Positions 1 through 8,048 are shown, counted from the first letter of the stretch. The stretch: 44,428 bases of DNA from an uncultured Ruminococcus sp. (GCA_905234015.1 CAJOFK010000021.1:1-44428), one strand, 5' to 3'. The notes: generated by a model not told the origin, from the letters alone. Made by a program: numbers and translations.

Positions 1-21
1 TGTTTTGTAACTGTCTTTTGA

Positions 22-333
22 CAATCCTTTGACGCTGTACACAAATGTCTGCTTGGACAATTCCTACATATATTCGGGTCACTCTTGTATTCTCGGTATA
101 AGGTCGATAAATCTTCTGGCTTATTTGCTCTGGACGATTTTATCTTGAAACTCCAGAGATAAGTATCGGAAGGCGCAAAAAACAGTTTATTGAATTTGCT
201 TTGGAACGCATCAACGAAGAGTAAACCGTATATTATTCCTCTGACAGTTCATTTTGAGGAGAAATCTGAAACGACACACGATAACCCTGACAATACACAC
301 GATAGCTCCCACACGACACACGATAGCTTTTGA
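22..333 (+). pseudogene. Decayed reading frame of unknown origin
   Basis: Protein-like sequence is visible in pieces. One frame is open at 22-159 (contains SFDAVHKCLLGQFLHIFGS). A second frame carries RRKKQFIEFALERINEE up to 222. The first frame resumes at 223-333 with KPYIIPLTVHFEEKSE followed by a THD-rich tail. At least two frameshifts or stops separate the pieces, so it cannot make one intact protein as read. The RRKKQFIEFALERINEE segment faintly resembles the winged-helix end of Rep_3-type plasmid initiators, but I do not claim that identity. No start codon is visible inside the window, and the gene may begin upstream. Next to a tRNA-associated insertion, a mobile-element remnant is the simplest reading. 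Confidence 0.35.
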
Positions 334-420
334 CAATTTAGCCCTGAAAATGCAAAAAGCCTCGATGGAGAACGTTCCACCGAGGCTTTTGAGCTTTATT
401 CCGACAAGGCTATCGTGTGT
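274..420. repeat. Iteron-like 21-bp repeats plus inverted copy
   Basis: ACACACGATA starts at 274, 295 and 316, exactly 21 bp apart, and the last two copies extend to ACACACGATAGC. An inverted copy, GCTATCGTGTGT, lies at 409-420. The three direct copies fall in the tail of the decayed frame, where they encode repeated THD tripeptides. They could therefore be coding repeats or protein-binding iterons. Confidence 0.6.
355..390. terminator. Hairpin terminator
   Basis: The arms AAAAGCCTCG (355-364) and CGAGGCTTTT (381-390) are perfectly complementary, with further pairing inside the loop (TGGA/TCCA). T residues flank it on both strands, so it may terminate in either direction. It follows the decayed frame. 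Confidence 0.6.
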
Positions 421-471
421 TTGTAGCCTTAAAATTCCTTGAATACTGGCGTTTTTAGTAAGTATGGGGTG

Positions 472-526
472 CAAAAGAAAAATCCCACTCTACCCGATAC
501 CATTGTATCAGAATTAGAGTGGGATT
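472..526 (-). terminator. Strong terminator, probably ancestral tRNA terminator
   Basis: AATCCCACTCTA (481-492) pairs perfectly with TAGAGTGGGATT (515-526), with an inner GATAC/GTATC pairing. On the minus strand it is followed by a T-rich run (complement of 472-480). It directly follows a tRNA 3'-end fragment at 528-541, as expected for the original terminator of a tRNA gene. Confidence 0.7.
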
Positions 527-527
527 A

Positions 528-541
528 TGGCACGCCGGAAG
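528..541 (-). repeat. tRNA-Arg 3'-end fragment (att-like direct repeat)
   Basis: TGGCACGCCGGAAG is identical to 824-837, the 3' end of the intact tRNA-Arg including CCA, in the same orientation. A short direct copy of a tRNA 3' end is the usual scar of integration at a tRNA gene. Confidence 0.65.
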
Positions 542-787
542 TATCGTCATCTACGCGAGAACTTAGTCCTCGCCTGTTGGGTTCACGTTTTGAGGAAAGG
601 TTTCTGCAACACTCCTCGCTAAAATCGATTCGCTGAATCGATTTTTTAACGTAGCGTTGCGACCGCCGCCGGCGGCGGATTTAGGGAGCAAAAGCGCTCT
701 CCAAAATAAGGAGTGCGGCGAGTCCGCTCTTAGGACGAGACGTACGACTATATTTTGGTGAGAACAATCTTCGAGTCCCTTCCGGCG
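542..787. mobile_element. Small structured segment bracketed by tRNA fragments
   Basis: This stretch contains no convincing gene. It holds a perfect terminator-like hairpin (621-645, arms of 11 bp around GCT, then T run), a 16-bp GC palindrome CCGCCGCCGGCGGCGG (663-678), an imperfect GGGAGC/GCTCTCC hairpin near 684-701, and at its right edge an inverted copy of the tRNA T-arm and acceptor strand (770-787). With the direct copy at 528-541 this looks like a non-autonomous element or the residue of a larger island at the tRNA-Arg locus. Whether it recurs in the genome cannot be seen here. Confidence 0.45.
621..647. terminator. Perfect hairpin with T-run
   Basis: AAAATCGATTC (621-631) and GAATCGATTTT (635-645) form an 11-bp perfect stem around a GCT loop. 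T runs occur on both strands, so it can act in either direction. No intact gene reads into it; it sits within the tRNA-associated segment. Confidence 0.55.
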
Positions 788-815
788 CAAAAAATAACGA
801 GCCCGTTGGACTCGT
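788..815 (-). terminator. Terminator of tRNA-Arg
   Basis: ACGAGCCC (797-804) pairs with GGACTCGT (808-815) with one G-T pair. On the minus strand the stem is followed by TTATTTTTT. It lies about 9 nt beyond the CCA end of the tRNA. Confidence 0.7.
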
Positions 816-823
816 CATTTTTT

Positions 824-900
824 TGGCACGCCGGAAGGGACTCGAACCCCCGATCTCGCGGTTCGTAGCCGCGCACTCTATCCAGCTGAGCTACCGGCGC
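824..900 (-). tRNA. tRNA-Arg(ACG)
   Basis: The minus strand folds as a complete 77-nt tRNA. The acceptor 5' strand is GCGCCGG and the 3' strand CCGGCGT, followed by G and an encoded CCA. There is a D-arm (GCTCAGCTGGATAGAGT), an anticodon stem CGCGG/CCGCG with loop CTACGAA giving anticodon ACG, and a T-loop GGTTCGAGTCCC. Anticodon ACG (inosine at position 34) reads CGU/CGC/CGA arginine codons. Partial copies of its 3' end occur at 528-541 (direct) and 770-787 (inverted), marking it as a probable integration target. Confidence 0.95.
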
Positions 901-930
901 ATTTAGAGCGGAATTTTTTTCCGCCCGTAT

Positions 931-959
931 ATAATAACACTTTCGTGCTGAAAATGCAA
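931..959 (-). promoter_or_regulatory. Sigma-A promoter of tRNA-Arg
   Basis: On the minus strand TTGCAT (959-954) and TATTAT (936-931) are separated by 17 bp, placing initiation about 20-25 nt upstream of the mature tRNA 5' end. Confidence 0.6.
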
Positions 960-966
960 GTGTTTT

Positions 967-2376
967 TTACAGATTGTTGAAAAAAGCGTGGAACGCGCGG
1001 TATGCCTCGAAAATATCAACCTTGCTGATAAGCTCAAACGGAGCATGCATTGAAAGCACGGGAACTCCCAGGTCAACAACGTCAACATTCATATTCGCGA
1101 CGTACTTCGCAATTGTACCGCCGCCGCCTATATCGACCTTGCCGAGCTCGCCTACCTGCCACATAATTCCGTTCTTCTCGAGCATAGAGCGGATTTCGCC
1201 CATATACTCCGCGGAAGCGTCGGAGGTATCGTATTTACCGCCGTGGCCGGTATACTTCGAGATAATAACGCCCTGATTGATATAGCTCGAGTTCTTAGGC
1301 TCGTAAGCGCTCGCGTAAATCGGGTCGAACGCGGCGTTAACGTCGGCTGAAAGGCACTTACTCTTAGAAAGAACCCTGTAGCCCTCCTCGCCGTCGGACT
1401 TAGCTAAATCGTAAACAAAATATCTTAAGAAGTCGCTCTGCATACCCGTGTTGCCGTCGGAGCCTGTTTCCTCCTTATCCGTTAGGTAGGTAATACAGGT
1501 GCACTCGGGTACGTCGGTATCAATCGCCGCCATTAACGCAGGATATGCGCAGACCTTATCGTCGTGGCCGTAGCCGCCGATCAAACCCCTGTCAAAGCCT
1601 ACATCCCTTGACTTCTGAGCAGGTACAAAGCAAAGCTCAGCCGAAAGGAAATCGCTCTCGGTAATTCCGTACTTCTCGTTTAAAATCTTCATAACGTTGA
1701 GCTTTACGAGCTCGCCTTCCTCGTCCTCGGTATTAAGCGGGCGTGAACCGATAAGCACGTTGAGGTTTTCTCCCTCAATAGCCTGAGCGAGCTTTTTCTG
1801 AGCCTGCTCTCGCGCGAGGTGCGGAAGCAAATCGGTAATGCAGAAGCAAGGCTCGCTCTCGTCAACGCCGACCTTTATATCGACCTTTGTGCCGTCGAGC
1901 TTAACAACCGTACCGTGGAGAGCAAGCGGCATAACCGTCCACTGATACTTCTTTATTCCGCCGTAGTAATGAGTTTTAAAATACGCGAGGTTATTATCCT
2001 CATACATCGGGTTCGGCTTTAAATCAACCCTGGGGGAGTCGATATGAGCAATCGAGAAACGTACGCCGTTTTTAGTACCGTTCTTACCTATAACGGCGAG
2101 GGCAATCGCCTTTCCGCGGTTAACAAGGTAAACCTTATCGCCGGGGTTGTAGTACCTGTCCTGCTCAAACTCCGTAAATCCGTTTTCTATCGCGAGCTGA
2201 AGCGAATATTCAACCGCCTCGCGCTCAACGGGAGAATTATCGAGGAAATCCTTATAACCCTCGCAGAACTCGTCGGCGCGGGAAATCTCGTCCTCAGCTG
2301 CTGCCGCGATTCCCTTTTTAGCGGGTAAAAACAGTTCTTCCTTAAGCTGTTTTGTCTTGCTTTTTTCTTCTGACAT
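967..2376 (-). CDS. M18 family aminopeptidase
   Basis: This is a cytosolic zinc metalloaminopeptidase of family M18 (aspartyl aminopeptidase type), which removes N-terminal, mainly acidic, residues from peptides. Visible motifs are HIDSPRVDLKP with a metal-ligand His, the central GHDDKVCAYPAL segment, DKEETGSDG carrying the catalytic and ligand Glu pair, and a C-terminal GHGGKYDTSDASAEY segment. The 469-residue length fits the family. The ATG at 2376 is chosen because GGAGG lies 8 nt upstream; an in-frame ATG at 2391 would overlap that ribosome site. It is the last gene of the minus-strand run that starts at 5896, 50 bp after the transglycosylase gene, and is followed by the tRNA promoter. 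Substrate preference is inferred from the family. Confidence 0.9.
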   Translation of the reverse strand: MSEEKSKTKQLKEELFLPAKKGIAAAAEDEISRADEFCEGYKDFLDNSPVEREAVEYSLQLAIENGFTEFEQDRYYNPGDKVYLVNRGKAIALAVIGKNGTKNGVRFSIAHIDSPRVDLKPNPMYEDNNLAYFKTHYYGGIKKYQWTVMPLALHGTVVKLDGTKVDIKVGVDESEPCFCITDLLPHLAREQAQKKLAQAIEGENLNVLIGSRPLNTEDEEGELVKLNVMKILNEKYGITESDFLSAELCFVPAQKSRDVGFDRGLIGGYGHDDKVCAYPALMAAIDTDVPECTCITYLTDKEETGSDGNTGMQSDFLRYFVYDLAKSDGEEGYRVLSKSKCLSADVNAAFDPIYASAYEPKNSSYINQGVIISKYTGHGGKYDTSDASAEYMGEIRSMLEKNGIMWQVGELGKVDIGGGGTIAKYVANMNVDVVDLGVPVLSMHAPFELISKVDIFEAYRAFHAFFNNL

Positions 2377-2426
2377 GGTATCTACCTCCATTAATAATCT
2401 ATCTTAAAATCTTCGATTTATGTAAC

Positions 2427-3020
2427 TTAAAAATATAATTTCTTATACATTTCCTTAGCGTGCTCAACCTTTTTTACATACTTTGAGGTTTCGGGATACG
2501 GAATTTCCTTAAGCGTTTTTCCGTCCGAGCTGTAGGTGCTGTCCTTTAGCCAGTCGCTCACCACAAAGCCGGCGTTATACGCCGCAACGGCGCAGCGCTC
2601 GTCGCCGTAATGCTTAAGCAGATAGTTTAAATAGTAACAGCCGTAGTCAACATTCACCGCCGGGTCGGAAAGCTCGCTTTCGTCAAGCGCAGTTCCGCGC
2701 AGCTTCTGAACCCATTTAAAGCTTTCGGGCATCATCTGCATAAGCCCTACCGCTCCGACGCGGCTCTCGCTATCGGGATTAAACCCGGATTCGGTTTTAA
2801 TTACGGCGTAAATAAGCGGTTTTTCAAGCCCGTAATCCTCAGCCGCCTTATCGACCAGCTCGCTGTACTTTATAGGGTACACGCTTTTTTCGAGCATAGT
2901 TTCCGCTTTATCGAAGTTTTTTACCAGCAGCCATATTCCGCCGCCTATTATCGCAATCACAAACAGAAATATTATAAAATTTCTGAAATAGTGGGTTTTC
3001 CTGTATCTGCGCTTAACCAA
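2427..3020 (-). CDS. Membrane-anchored lytic transglycosylase (SLT domain)
   Basis: The protein is predicted to cleave the MurNAc-GlcNAc bond of peptidoglycan by non-hydrolytic transglycosylation outside the membrane. A basic N-terminus (residues 1-12) and one membrane segment (about 14-33) anchor it. The rest is a Slt70-type catalytic domain with the catalytic Glu in TESGFNP, then GAVGLMQMMPES and the typical AAYNAG motif. At 197 residues it is a minimal single-domain form. The start is TTG, preceded by GAGGTG overlapping the end of coaE 8 bp upstream. Being co-transcribed with coaE, tsaC and prfA links a cell-wall enzyme to a housekeeping operon. Confidence 0.88.
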   Translation of the reverse strand: MVKRRYRKTHYFRNFIIFLFVIAIIGGGIWLLVKNFDKAETMLEKSVYPIKYSELVDKAAEDYGLEKPLIYAVIKTESGFNPDSESRVGAVGLMQMMPESFKWVQKLRGTALDESELSDPAVNVDYGCYYLNYLLKHYGDERCAVAAYNAGFVVSDWLKDSTYSSDGKTLKEIPYPETSKYVKKVEHAKEMYKKLYF

Positions 3021-3028
3021 AACACACC

Positions 3029-3619
3029 TCAGATTCGGGATATAAGCTCCCTTGTTTTGCTTTTTAATTCCTGTTCGGAATTATTGTTTTCTAAATAATA
3101 ATCGCACTCATTCTTAAAAAAGCTGTCGTCAAGCTGAACGCTCAACCGGCTTTCAGCCTCTGCGCGGCTTATATTATCGCGTTCGGTAATCCGCCTGAGC
3201 CTGAGCTCGTCATCCGCGATAACGGCTACCGTAAGGTCGCATAAAACCTCCATCCCCGCCTCAAAAAGCTGAGGCGCGTCAAAGAGGATTTTACTCTCGC
3301 CGCTTATTATAAGGTCTTTTAAATCGCCTAGAAAGAGCCTCACAATTTCAGGGTGCATTACCGAATTGAGCTTCGCCGTATTTTCCTTATCGCGAAAGGC
3401 TTTTTCGGCAAGGCTTTTTCGGTCGAGGGTATTTCCGTTTATTATATCGCTTCCGAAATACGCCTTTAACCCTATTAAAACGACAGGGCTTTCAAGGGCG
3501 CGTCTCGCGAGCAAATCGGCGTCGATAACCTTATAGCCTTCTTCCTCAAACACCCCGCGCACAACGCTCTTTCCGGAGCCGGAGCGTCCGGTAAGACCTA
3601 TCAGCTTATAGCTTCTCAA
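3029..3619 (-). CDS. coaE: Dephospho-CoA kinase
   Basis: It catalyses the last step of coenzyme A synthesis, ATP-dependent phosphorylation of the 3'-hydroxyl of dephospho-CoA, in the cytosol. The P-loop GLTGRSGSGKS is at the N-terminus, the substrate-lid region DADLLARRAL and the LFDAPQLFEAG segment follow, and RRITERD matches the family's adenine-binding region. About 196 residues is normal. I choose the TTG at 3619 because GAGGTG lies 7 nt upstream; the TTG at 3625 leaves almost no spacing. The gene overlaps the end of the threonylcarbamoyl-AMP synthase gene by 14 bp, indicating translational coupling. Confidence 0.92.
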   Translation of the reverse strand: MRSYKLIGLTGRSGSGKSVVRGVFEEEGYKVIDADLLARRALESPVVLIGLKAYFGSDIINGNTLDRKSLAEKAFRDKENTAKLNSVMHPEIVRLFLGDLKDLIISGESKILFDAPQLFEAGMEVLCDLTVAVIADDELRLRRITERDNISRAEAESRLSVQLDDSFFKNECDYYLENNNSEQELKSKTRELISRI

Positions 3620-4640
3620 GCTCAATCACCTCAAATCCCGCCGCGCGGATAAGCCGGTTATACACCGCCATTCCTACGCCGTCAGGGCGCGGACAGCGCG
3701 CGTATACGGTTTTTATTCCGTCCAGCTCGTCAACCTCACGAAGCCTTTTAAAAAGCTCGTGAGCCTGCTCGCCGTAATCGTTCTTTTCGCCGAGAGTGAG
3801 GGCTTTCACCTCAAGCGACTTCTCGTCGCCGTCGTAGCAGAGCGCCGCAACGCCCTCTCCCTTTCTCTCGTTGACGTAATTTATATAATCCTCGTCGGAG
3901 GCGACGATTAAAACAACCTCCGCCTTCGGGGAATAGTGCTTATACTTCATTCCGGGCGAGGCGGCTTTTTCACCGCTTTTAAGCTGATGAAGCACCGCGT
4001 CGTCGATTTCGATTTTACCGATAACTTCCTCGATTTCCTCCGCGGTAACTCCGCCCGGCCTTAAGAGCCCGGGAGGTTCGGTAACGAGAGTAATTACCGT
4101 GCTTTCAAGCCCTACCTTACACTCGCCGCCGTCGAGCACCGCGTCAATTCTTCCGTTTAAGTCGGACATAACGTGCTCTGCACAGGTCGGACTCGGGGAG
4201 CCCGAAAGGTTAGCCGACGGAGCCGCAAGCGGTACTCCCGCCGCTTTTATCACTTCCTGCGCGGTTTTATGAGACGGGAAACGCACCGCAACGGTATCGA
4301 GCCCTGCGCTTACCTCGTCAGGTATGCTCTCGCCCTTAGGCATAATTATCGTAAGCGGTCCGCTCCAGAATTTTTCGGCGAGCTTAACCGCCTTTTCCGG
4401 GATTTCACTTACGAGCTTAAACCGCTTTATATCGGAAAAATCAGCAATATGGACTATGAGGGGGTTATCCATCGGACGTCCCTTAGCCTCGAAAATCCTC
4501 CTGACGGCGTTTCCGTCAAGCGCGTTCGCGGCGAGTCCGTAGACCGTTTCCGTAGGTATGGCGACAAGACCTCCGCGCGCGAGAATTTCGCCCGCTTTTA
4601 AAATATCGTCTTTACCGCCGCTTAACAATAAGGTATTCAT
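3606..4640 (-). CDS. L-threonylcarbamoyladenylate synthase (Sua5/TsaC)
   Basis: It makes threonylcarbamoyl-AMP from threonine, bicarbonate and ATP, the first step of t6A37 modification of ANN-decoding tRNAs. The N-terminal YrdC domain (about residues 10-200) shows TVYGLAANA, AKGRPMDNPLIVHI and SANLSGSPSPT. The linker SPGMKYKHYSPKAEV and a C-terminal Sua5 domain (about 230-344) make this the long Sua5 form rather than the short TsaC form. The chosen ATG (4640) lies 4 bp after the prfA stop. Pairing of prfA with this gene is common in Firmicutes and joins two translation functions. Confidence 0.92.
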   Translation of the reverse strand: MNTLLLSGGKDDILKAGEILARGGLVAIPTETVYGLAANALDGNAVRRIFEAKGRPMDNPLIVHIADFSDIKRFKLVSEIPEKAVKLAEKFWSGPLTIIMPKGESIPDEVSAGLDTVAVRFPSHKTAQEVIKAAGVPLAAPSANLSGSPSPTCAEHVMSDLNGRIDAVLDGGECKVGLESTVITLVTEPPGLLRPGGVTAEEIEEVIGKIEIDDAVLHQLKSGEKAASPGMKYKHYSPKAEVVLIVASDEDYINYVNERKGEGVAALCYDGDEKSLEVKALTLGEKNDYGEQAHELFKRLREVDELDGIKTVYARCPRPDGVGMAVYNRLIRAAGFEVIELEKL

Positions 4641-4644
4641 CAAA

Positions 4645-5721
4645 TCAACTTTCCATACTCTCTTTAAGCTTTTCCGCCCTGTCGGCAGCAACAAGCGCGT
4701 CGATAACCTCGTCCAGATCGCCGTTTAAAATATCCTCGAGCTTATAAAGCGTAAGTCCGATACGGTGATCGGTGAGGCGTCCCTGCGGATAGTTATAGGT
4801 CCGGATACGCTCGCTTCGGTCGCCGCTTCCAACCTGAGATTTTCTCTCGGCGGAGATAGCGCTGTCCTGAGCCTCCTGCTTCTGCTGAAGAAGCCTTGAT
4901 TTCAGCACCTTCATAGCCTTGTCTTTATTCTTATACTGACTGCGCTCGTCCTGACATTCCACAACCATACCCGTCGGCAGGTGGGTAATGCGGATAGCGG
5001 AGGAGGTTTTGTTGATATGCTGGCCGCCTGCTCCGGAGCTTCTGAAGGTATCTATTTTCAAGTCCTTCGGGTTGATTTCCATCTCCACCTCATCCGCCTC
5101 GGGCAGTACCGCAACGGTAGTTGTTGAGGTATGGATTCGTCCCTGGCTCTCGGTTTCGGGAACTCTCTGAACGCGGTGTACTCCGCTTTCGTACTTAAAT
5201 CGGCTGTAGGCGCCGTCGCCGTTTATCATAAAGGAAATTTCCTTAAAGCCGCCGAGCTCGGTTTCGTTAGCGTTAATTATCTCGGTTTTAAAGCCCTTAG
5301 CTTCCGCGTACATACTGTACATTCGGTAAAGCACGGCGGAAAACAGAGCGCTTTCCTCGCCGCCCGCTCCCCCGCGGATTTCAACAATAACGTTACGCTC
5401 GTCATTAGGGTCCTTAGGGAGAAGTAAAATCTTAAGCTCGTCGGAAAGCTCCTCAACGCTGCGCTTTGCCTCGTCGAGCTCAAGCTGAGCGAGCTCCTTC
5501 ATTTCGGCGTCCATAGACGAATCGCCGAGGATTTCAAGACTTTCGTCGATTGAAGAGAGGGCTTTCTTATACTCGCGGTATTTCATAACCACAGGCTCAA
5601 GCTCGCGGATTTCCTTCATAATCTTCTGATATTCGTCTACGTCAGCGGCAATACTCGGCTCGTAGATTTTTTTATTCAGCTCGCTGTAGCGTTTATCAAA
5701 AATTTCTATTCTCTCAAACAT
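4645..5721 (-). CDS. prfA: Peptide chain release factor 1
   Basis: RF1 recognises UAA and UAG stop codons on the ribosome and triggers peptide release. The universal GGQ motif is seen in [12 protein letters not shown], preceded by [18 protein letters not shown] and followed by [14 protein letters not shown]. The length of about 358 residues is typical. ATG at 5721 has AGAAGG about 9 nt upstream and is preferred over an in-frame TTG 6 bp earlier. It overlaps the stop of the upstream DUF951 gene. It is part of the minus-strand operon with tsaC/Sua5 and coaE. Confidence 0.96.
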   Translation of the reverse strand: MFERIEIFDKRYSELNKKIYEPSIAADVDEYQKIMKEIRELEPVVMKYREYKKALSSIDESLEILGDSSMDAEMKELAQLELDEAKRSVEELSDELKILLLPKDPNDERNVIVEIRGGAGGEESALFSAVLYRMYSMYAEAKGFKTEIINANETELGGFKEISFMINGDGAYSRFKYESGVHRVQRVPETESQGRIHTSTTTVAVLPEADEVEMEINPKDLKIDTFRSSGAGGQHINKTSSAIRITHLPTGMVVECQDERSQYKNKDKAMKVLKSRLLQQKQEAQDSAISAERKSQVGSGDRSERIRTYNYPQGRLTDHRIGLTLYKLEDILNGDLDEVIDALVAADRAEKLKESMES

Positions 5722-5896
5722 TTTCAATTACCTTCTTGATATTTTTCTCTATCCTTTTGCGCGGAGCCATAACCTCGCGCCCGCAGCCCTCGCAGCGGAT
5801 TTTAAAATCCATACCGAGGCGCAGAAGCGTAAACTCCTTGCTTCCGCAGGGATGAGGTTTTTTCATCTCGATTTTATCTCCGACCTTAAGCTCCAT
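5714..5896 (-). CDS. DUF951 family small protein
   Basis: This 60-residue protein of unknown function has the conserved start [19 protein letters not shown], then a CEGCG motif and a basic tail. The three cysteines plus His (HPCGS...CEGCG) could bind a metal ion; that is inference. ATG 5896 has GAAAGG upstream with proper spacing, and earlier in-frame codons lie within the promoter. Its end overlaps the prfA start by 8 bp, so it is the first gene of the prfA operon. DUF951 genes are widespread in Firmicutes near translation genes. Confidence 0.85.
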   Translation of the reverse strand: MELKVGDKIEMKKPHPCGSKEFTLLRLGMDFKIRCEGCGREVMAPRKRIEKNIKKVIENV

Positions 5897-5930
5897 AATC
5901 AAGCGCCTTTCAATAACACATATATAATTA

Positions 5931-5959
5931 ATTATAATAGATTTTTTAAAAAATATCAA
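5931..5959 (-). promoter_or_regulatory. Sigma-A promoter of the DUF951-prfA operon
   Basis: Minus-strand TTGATA (5959-5954) and TATAAT (5936-5931) are 17 bp apart, about 35 bp upstream of the DUF951 start. Confidence 0.75.
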
Positions 5960-5979
5960 CATCTTTAATTCAGGCTGTT

Positions 5980-6003
5980 TTCAGGGCGTAAAAACTCCCT
6001 GAA
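5980..6003. other. Small hairpin in 330-bp intergenic region
   Basis: TTCAGGG (5980-5986) pairs with CCCTGAA (5997-6003) between two divergent promoters. The rest of 5960-6100 is AT-rich and holds nothing else I can support. Confidence 0.3.
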
Positions 6004-6100
6004 TACGGTAATTACATACATAGTTTTATTCAATTATAAAGAGAAAAGTACAGTTCTTTTGTATACTATTTATGAAAATAAAAAAAGTTTGAAAAATCAC

Positions 6101-6129
6101 TTGATAAACCGCTTAAATAGGGGTAAAAT
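6101..6129 (+). promoter_or_regulatory. Sigma-A promoter of the L,D-transpeptidase gene
   Basis: TTGATA (6101-6106) and TAAAAT (6124-6129) are separated by 17 bp, about 100 bp upstream of the start codon. This leaves a long leader carrying a 24-bp tandem duplication. Confidence 0.65.
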
Positions 6130-6163
6130 GCTAGGTAACAGATTTGTATTATTATATCAATAT

Positions 6164-6211
6164 CTTGTATTTCAAAGTATCTGAAAGCTTGTATTTCAAA
6201 GTATCTGAAAG
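6164..6211 (+). repeat. Perfect 24-bp tandem duplication in mRNA leader
   Basis: The 24-bp unit at 6164-6187, beginning CTTGTATTTCAAAG, is repeated exactly at 6188-6211. It lies between the promoter and the ribosome site GAAAGGAAG of the next gene. Because 24 is a multiple of three and no stop intervenes, it also extends the open frame upstream of the chosen start. Confidence 0.85.
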
Positions 6212-6227
6212 AAAGGAAGATAACAAT

Positions 6228-8048
6228 ATGAAGAAATTCGTCTCATTTTTACTCGCGGTTGTTATTATTTCGTCGATGGTACCCCTCGCGGTAACCGCAG
6301 GCGCCGCAACAGCACCGAAGCACAGAACAGGCGACGACCCCGTTGTTTCCGAAACAGTTCCCGAGACTGCTGCCGAAGCTACCGAGGAAACTACCGCCGA
6401 GCCTTCCGAAACTCAGGAGACTACAGCTGAAACTACTGCTGTCGAGGAAACTACAGCTCCTGCCGAGACTACCGAACCCGCTACTCAGGAAACTACAGAG
6501 CCGGTTATCACACCCGAAGCTCCGAAGAATTTTTCCGTAAAGTCTACGGGCAAGGATAACGTTATCATCAGATGGGACAAGACTGCTAACGCAACAAGCT
6601 ACGTTATCAGCCGTGCCGATGAGAAGTCAAACGGTAAGATGGGTAAATACGCCGTAATTAAAACAATCGACGATATGAATATCAATTCTTATAAAAACAC
6701 CGCTAACATTAAAGCGGGTACGGTTTATAAGTATAAAATCGTAGCTAAGAGAACAGCAGGTACTACTACAACAAGCCCTGCTTCCACAGTAACAGCTATG
6801 ACCAACCCCGACGACGTTAAGACTCTTAAGGTAAGCAAAAAGACTACCACCACTATGGAAATCAAGTGGAGCAAGAGCTCAAAGGCTACAAAGTACATAA
6901 TCGAGCGCGCCGACGAGAACTCAAACGGCAAGTACGACGGCTATAAGAAGATTAAGACCGTTAAGAGCTCGGTAACAAACTACGCCGACAAGGGACTTAA
7001 AACAGGCTACGCCTATAAGTACAAGGTTAAGGTTCAGAGAACCAAGAGCTCTATCACCAAGAACAGCTCCGGTAAGGCAGTTAAGAACGTTACAACTCTC
7101 GCCGCTCCCGAGAACCTTAAGAACATTAAATCAACAACTACTGCTATTAAAATCGGCTGGGACGCCGTAAATAAGGCAAGCAAATACGAAGTATACAGAA
7201 AAGACGCTAAGACTAAGTACGCTAAGATTAAGACTACAACCTCTACCACCTATACCGATAAGGACGTTACCACAGGCAAGAACTACAAGTATAAGGTAAG
7301 AGCGGTAAGAGTTATCGGAAAGAAGAATTACTACGGCGCTGCTGCCGCTGTTAAGACTTCAACTGCAGTAACAGGCGTTAACGGCTTAACGGTTAAGTCA
7401 ATCTTAAACCGCGGTCTCTTCTCATGGAATTCCGTATCCGGAGCCTCCGGCTACGATATCTTCGTAAAGAAGTCCGACGGCACATGGCTTAAGAAGGCTT
7501 CAACTCCGTACACAAACTACCTTACAGGTAAGTTAAAGTCCGGCAAGACATACACCTTCCAGATTAAGCCCTATAAGGGTTCCGGCGAGGGTAAGGTTTA
7601 CGGTCAGGCTAAGACCGCCAGCGTTACAGCCAGCAACACAGCCTACGGCCAGACTCCTTCCGGCACATGGGTTGAGGTATGTATCGAAACTCAGCAGATG
7701 TATATGTATGTAAACAACAAGCTTTACATTTCCACCCCGGTAATCACCGGCTACGCTTATAACGACAGAAGAACTACTAAGGGTTACCACCATGTACTGA
7801 GCAAGGCTTCTCCCGCTAACCTGCGCGGTTCATACGGCGGAAGCTCATGGAACGTAACTGTAAGCTACTGGCTCGGCTTCACAGGTGACGGACAGGGTAT
7901 CCACGACGCTACATGGCAGCCTAACTTCGGCGGAGAGTATTACAAGAACTCCTCGAGAGGCTCCCACGGCTGCGTTAATACTCCTACCTCGGCTGTAGCT
8001 AAAATCTACTCAAAGGCTTATGTAGGTATGCCGGTAATCGTATACTAA
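6228..8048 (+). CDS. Secreted L,D-transpeptidase with fibronectin-like repeats
   Basis: YkuD-family enzymes form 3-3 peptidoglycan crosslinks or attach proteins to the wall. Here a signal peptide (about residues 1-27) is followed by a Thr/Glu/Pro-rich linker (30-100) and four Fn3-like domains, each with a recurring SVxWxx...SYxIxR pattern (about 100-470). The C-terminal YkuD domain (about 480-606) has the canonical motif SHGCVN, with catalytic Cys near 582 and His near 580. ATG 6228 is chosen for the GAAAGGAAG site and because a signal peptide begins there. Thr/Glu linkers of this kind recur in the esterase at 10464-12002, suggesting similar surface display. A strong terminator follows. Confidence 0.9.
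   Translation: MKKFVSFLLAVVIISSMVPLAVTAGAATAPKHRTGDDPVVSETVPETAAEATEETTAEPSETQETTAETTAVEETTAPAETTEPATQETTEPVITPEAPKNFSVKSTGKDNVIIRWDKTANATSYVISRADEKSNGKMGKYAVIKTIDDMNINSYKNTANIKAGTVYKYKIVAKRTAGTTTTSPASTVTAMTNPDDVKTLKVSKKTTTTMEIKWSKSSKATKYIIERADENSNGKYDGYKKIKTVKSSVTNYADKGLKTGYAYKYKVKVQRTKSSITKNSSGKAVKNVTTLAAPENLKNIKSTTTAIKIGWDAVNKASKYEVYRKDAKTKYAKIKTTTSTTYTDKDVTTGKNYKYKVRAVRVIGKKNYYGAAAAVKTSTAVTGVNGLTVKSILNRGLFSWNSVSGASGYDIFVKKSDGTWLKKASTPYTNYLTGKLKSGKTYTFQIKPYKGSGEGKVYGQAKTASVTASNTAYGQTPSGTWVEVCIETQQMYMYVNNKLYISTPVITGYAYNDRRTTKGYHHVLSKASPANLRGSYGGSSWNVTVSYWLGFTGDGQGIHDATWQPNFGGEYYKNSSRGSHGCVNTPTSAVAKIYSKAYVGMPVIVY

Noticed and set aside
254..636. Two small plus-strand open frames (254-442 and 439-636)
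   Set aside because: They run through terminator hairpins and repeats, have no ribosome sites and encode no recognisable sequence.
528..788. A 261-nt minus-strand RNA starting GCGCCGG and ending CCGGCGTGCCA, like an acceptor-capped tmRNA or interrupted tRNA
   Set aside because: No D-arm, anticodon arm or tag-like frame lies inside, and its 5' end is explained as an inverted copy of the tRNA T-arm/acceptor strand.
6340..6525. Repeated GAAACTAC-type units in the L,D-transpeptidase gene
   Set aside because: They encode a Thr/Glu/Pro-rich linker common in secreted Ruminococcus proteins; low complexity explains the repetition.
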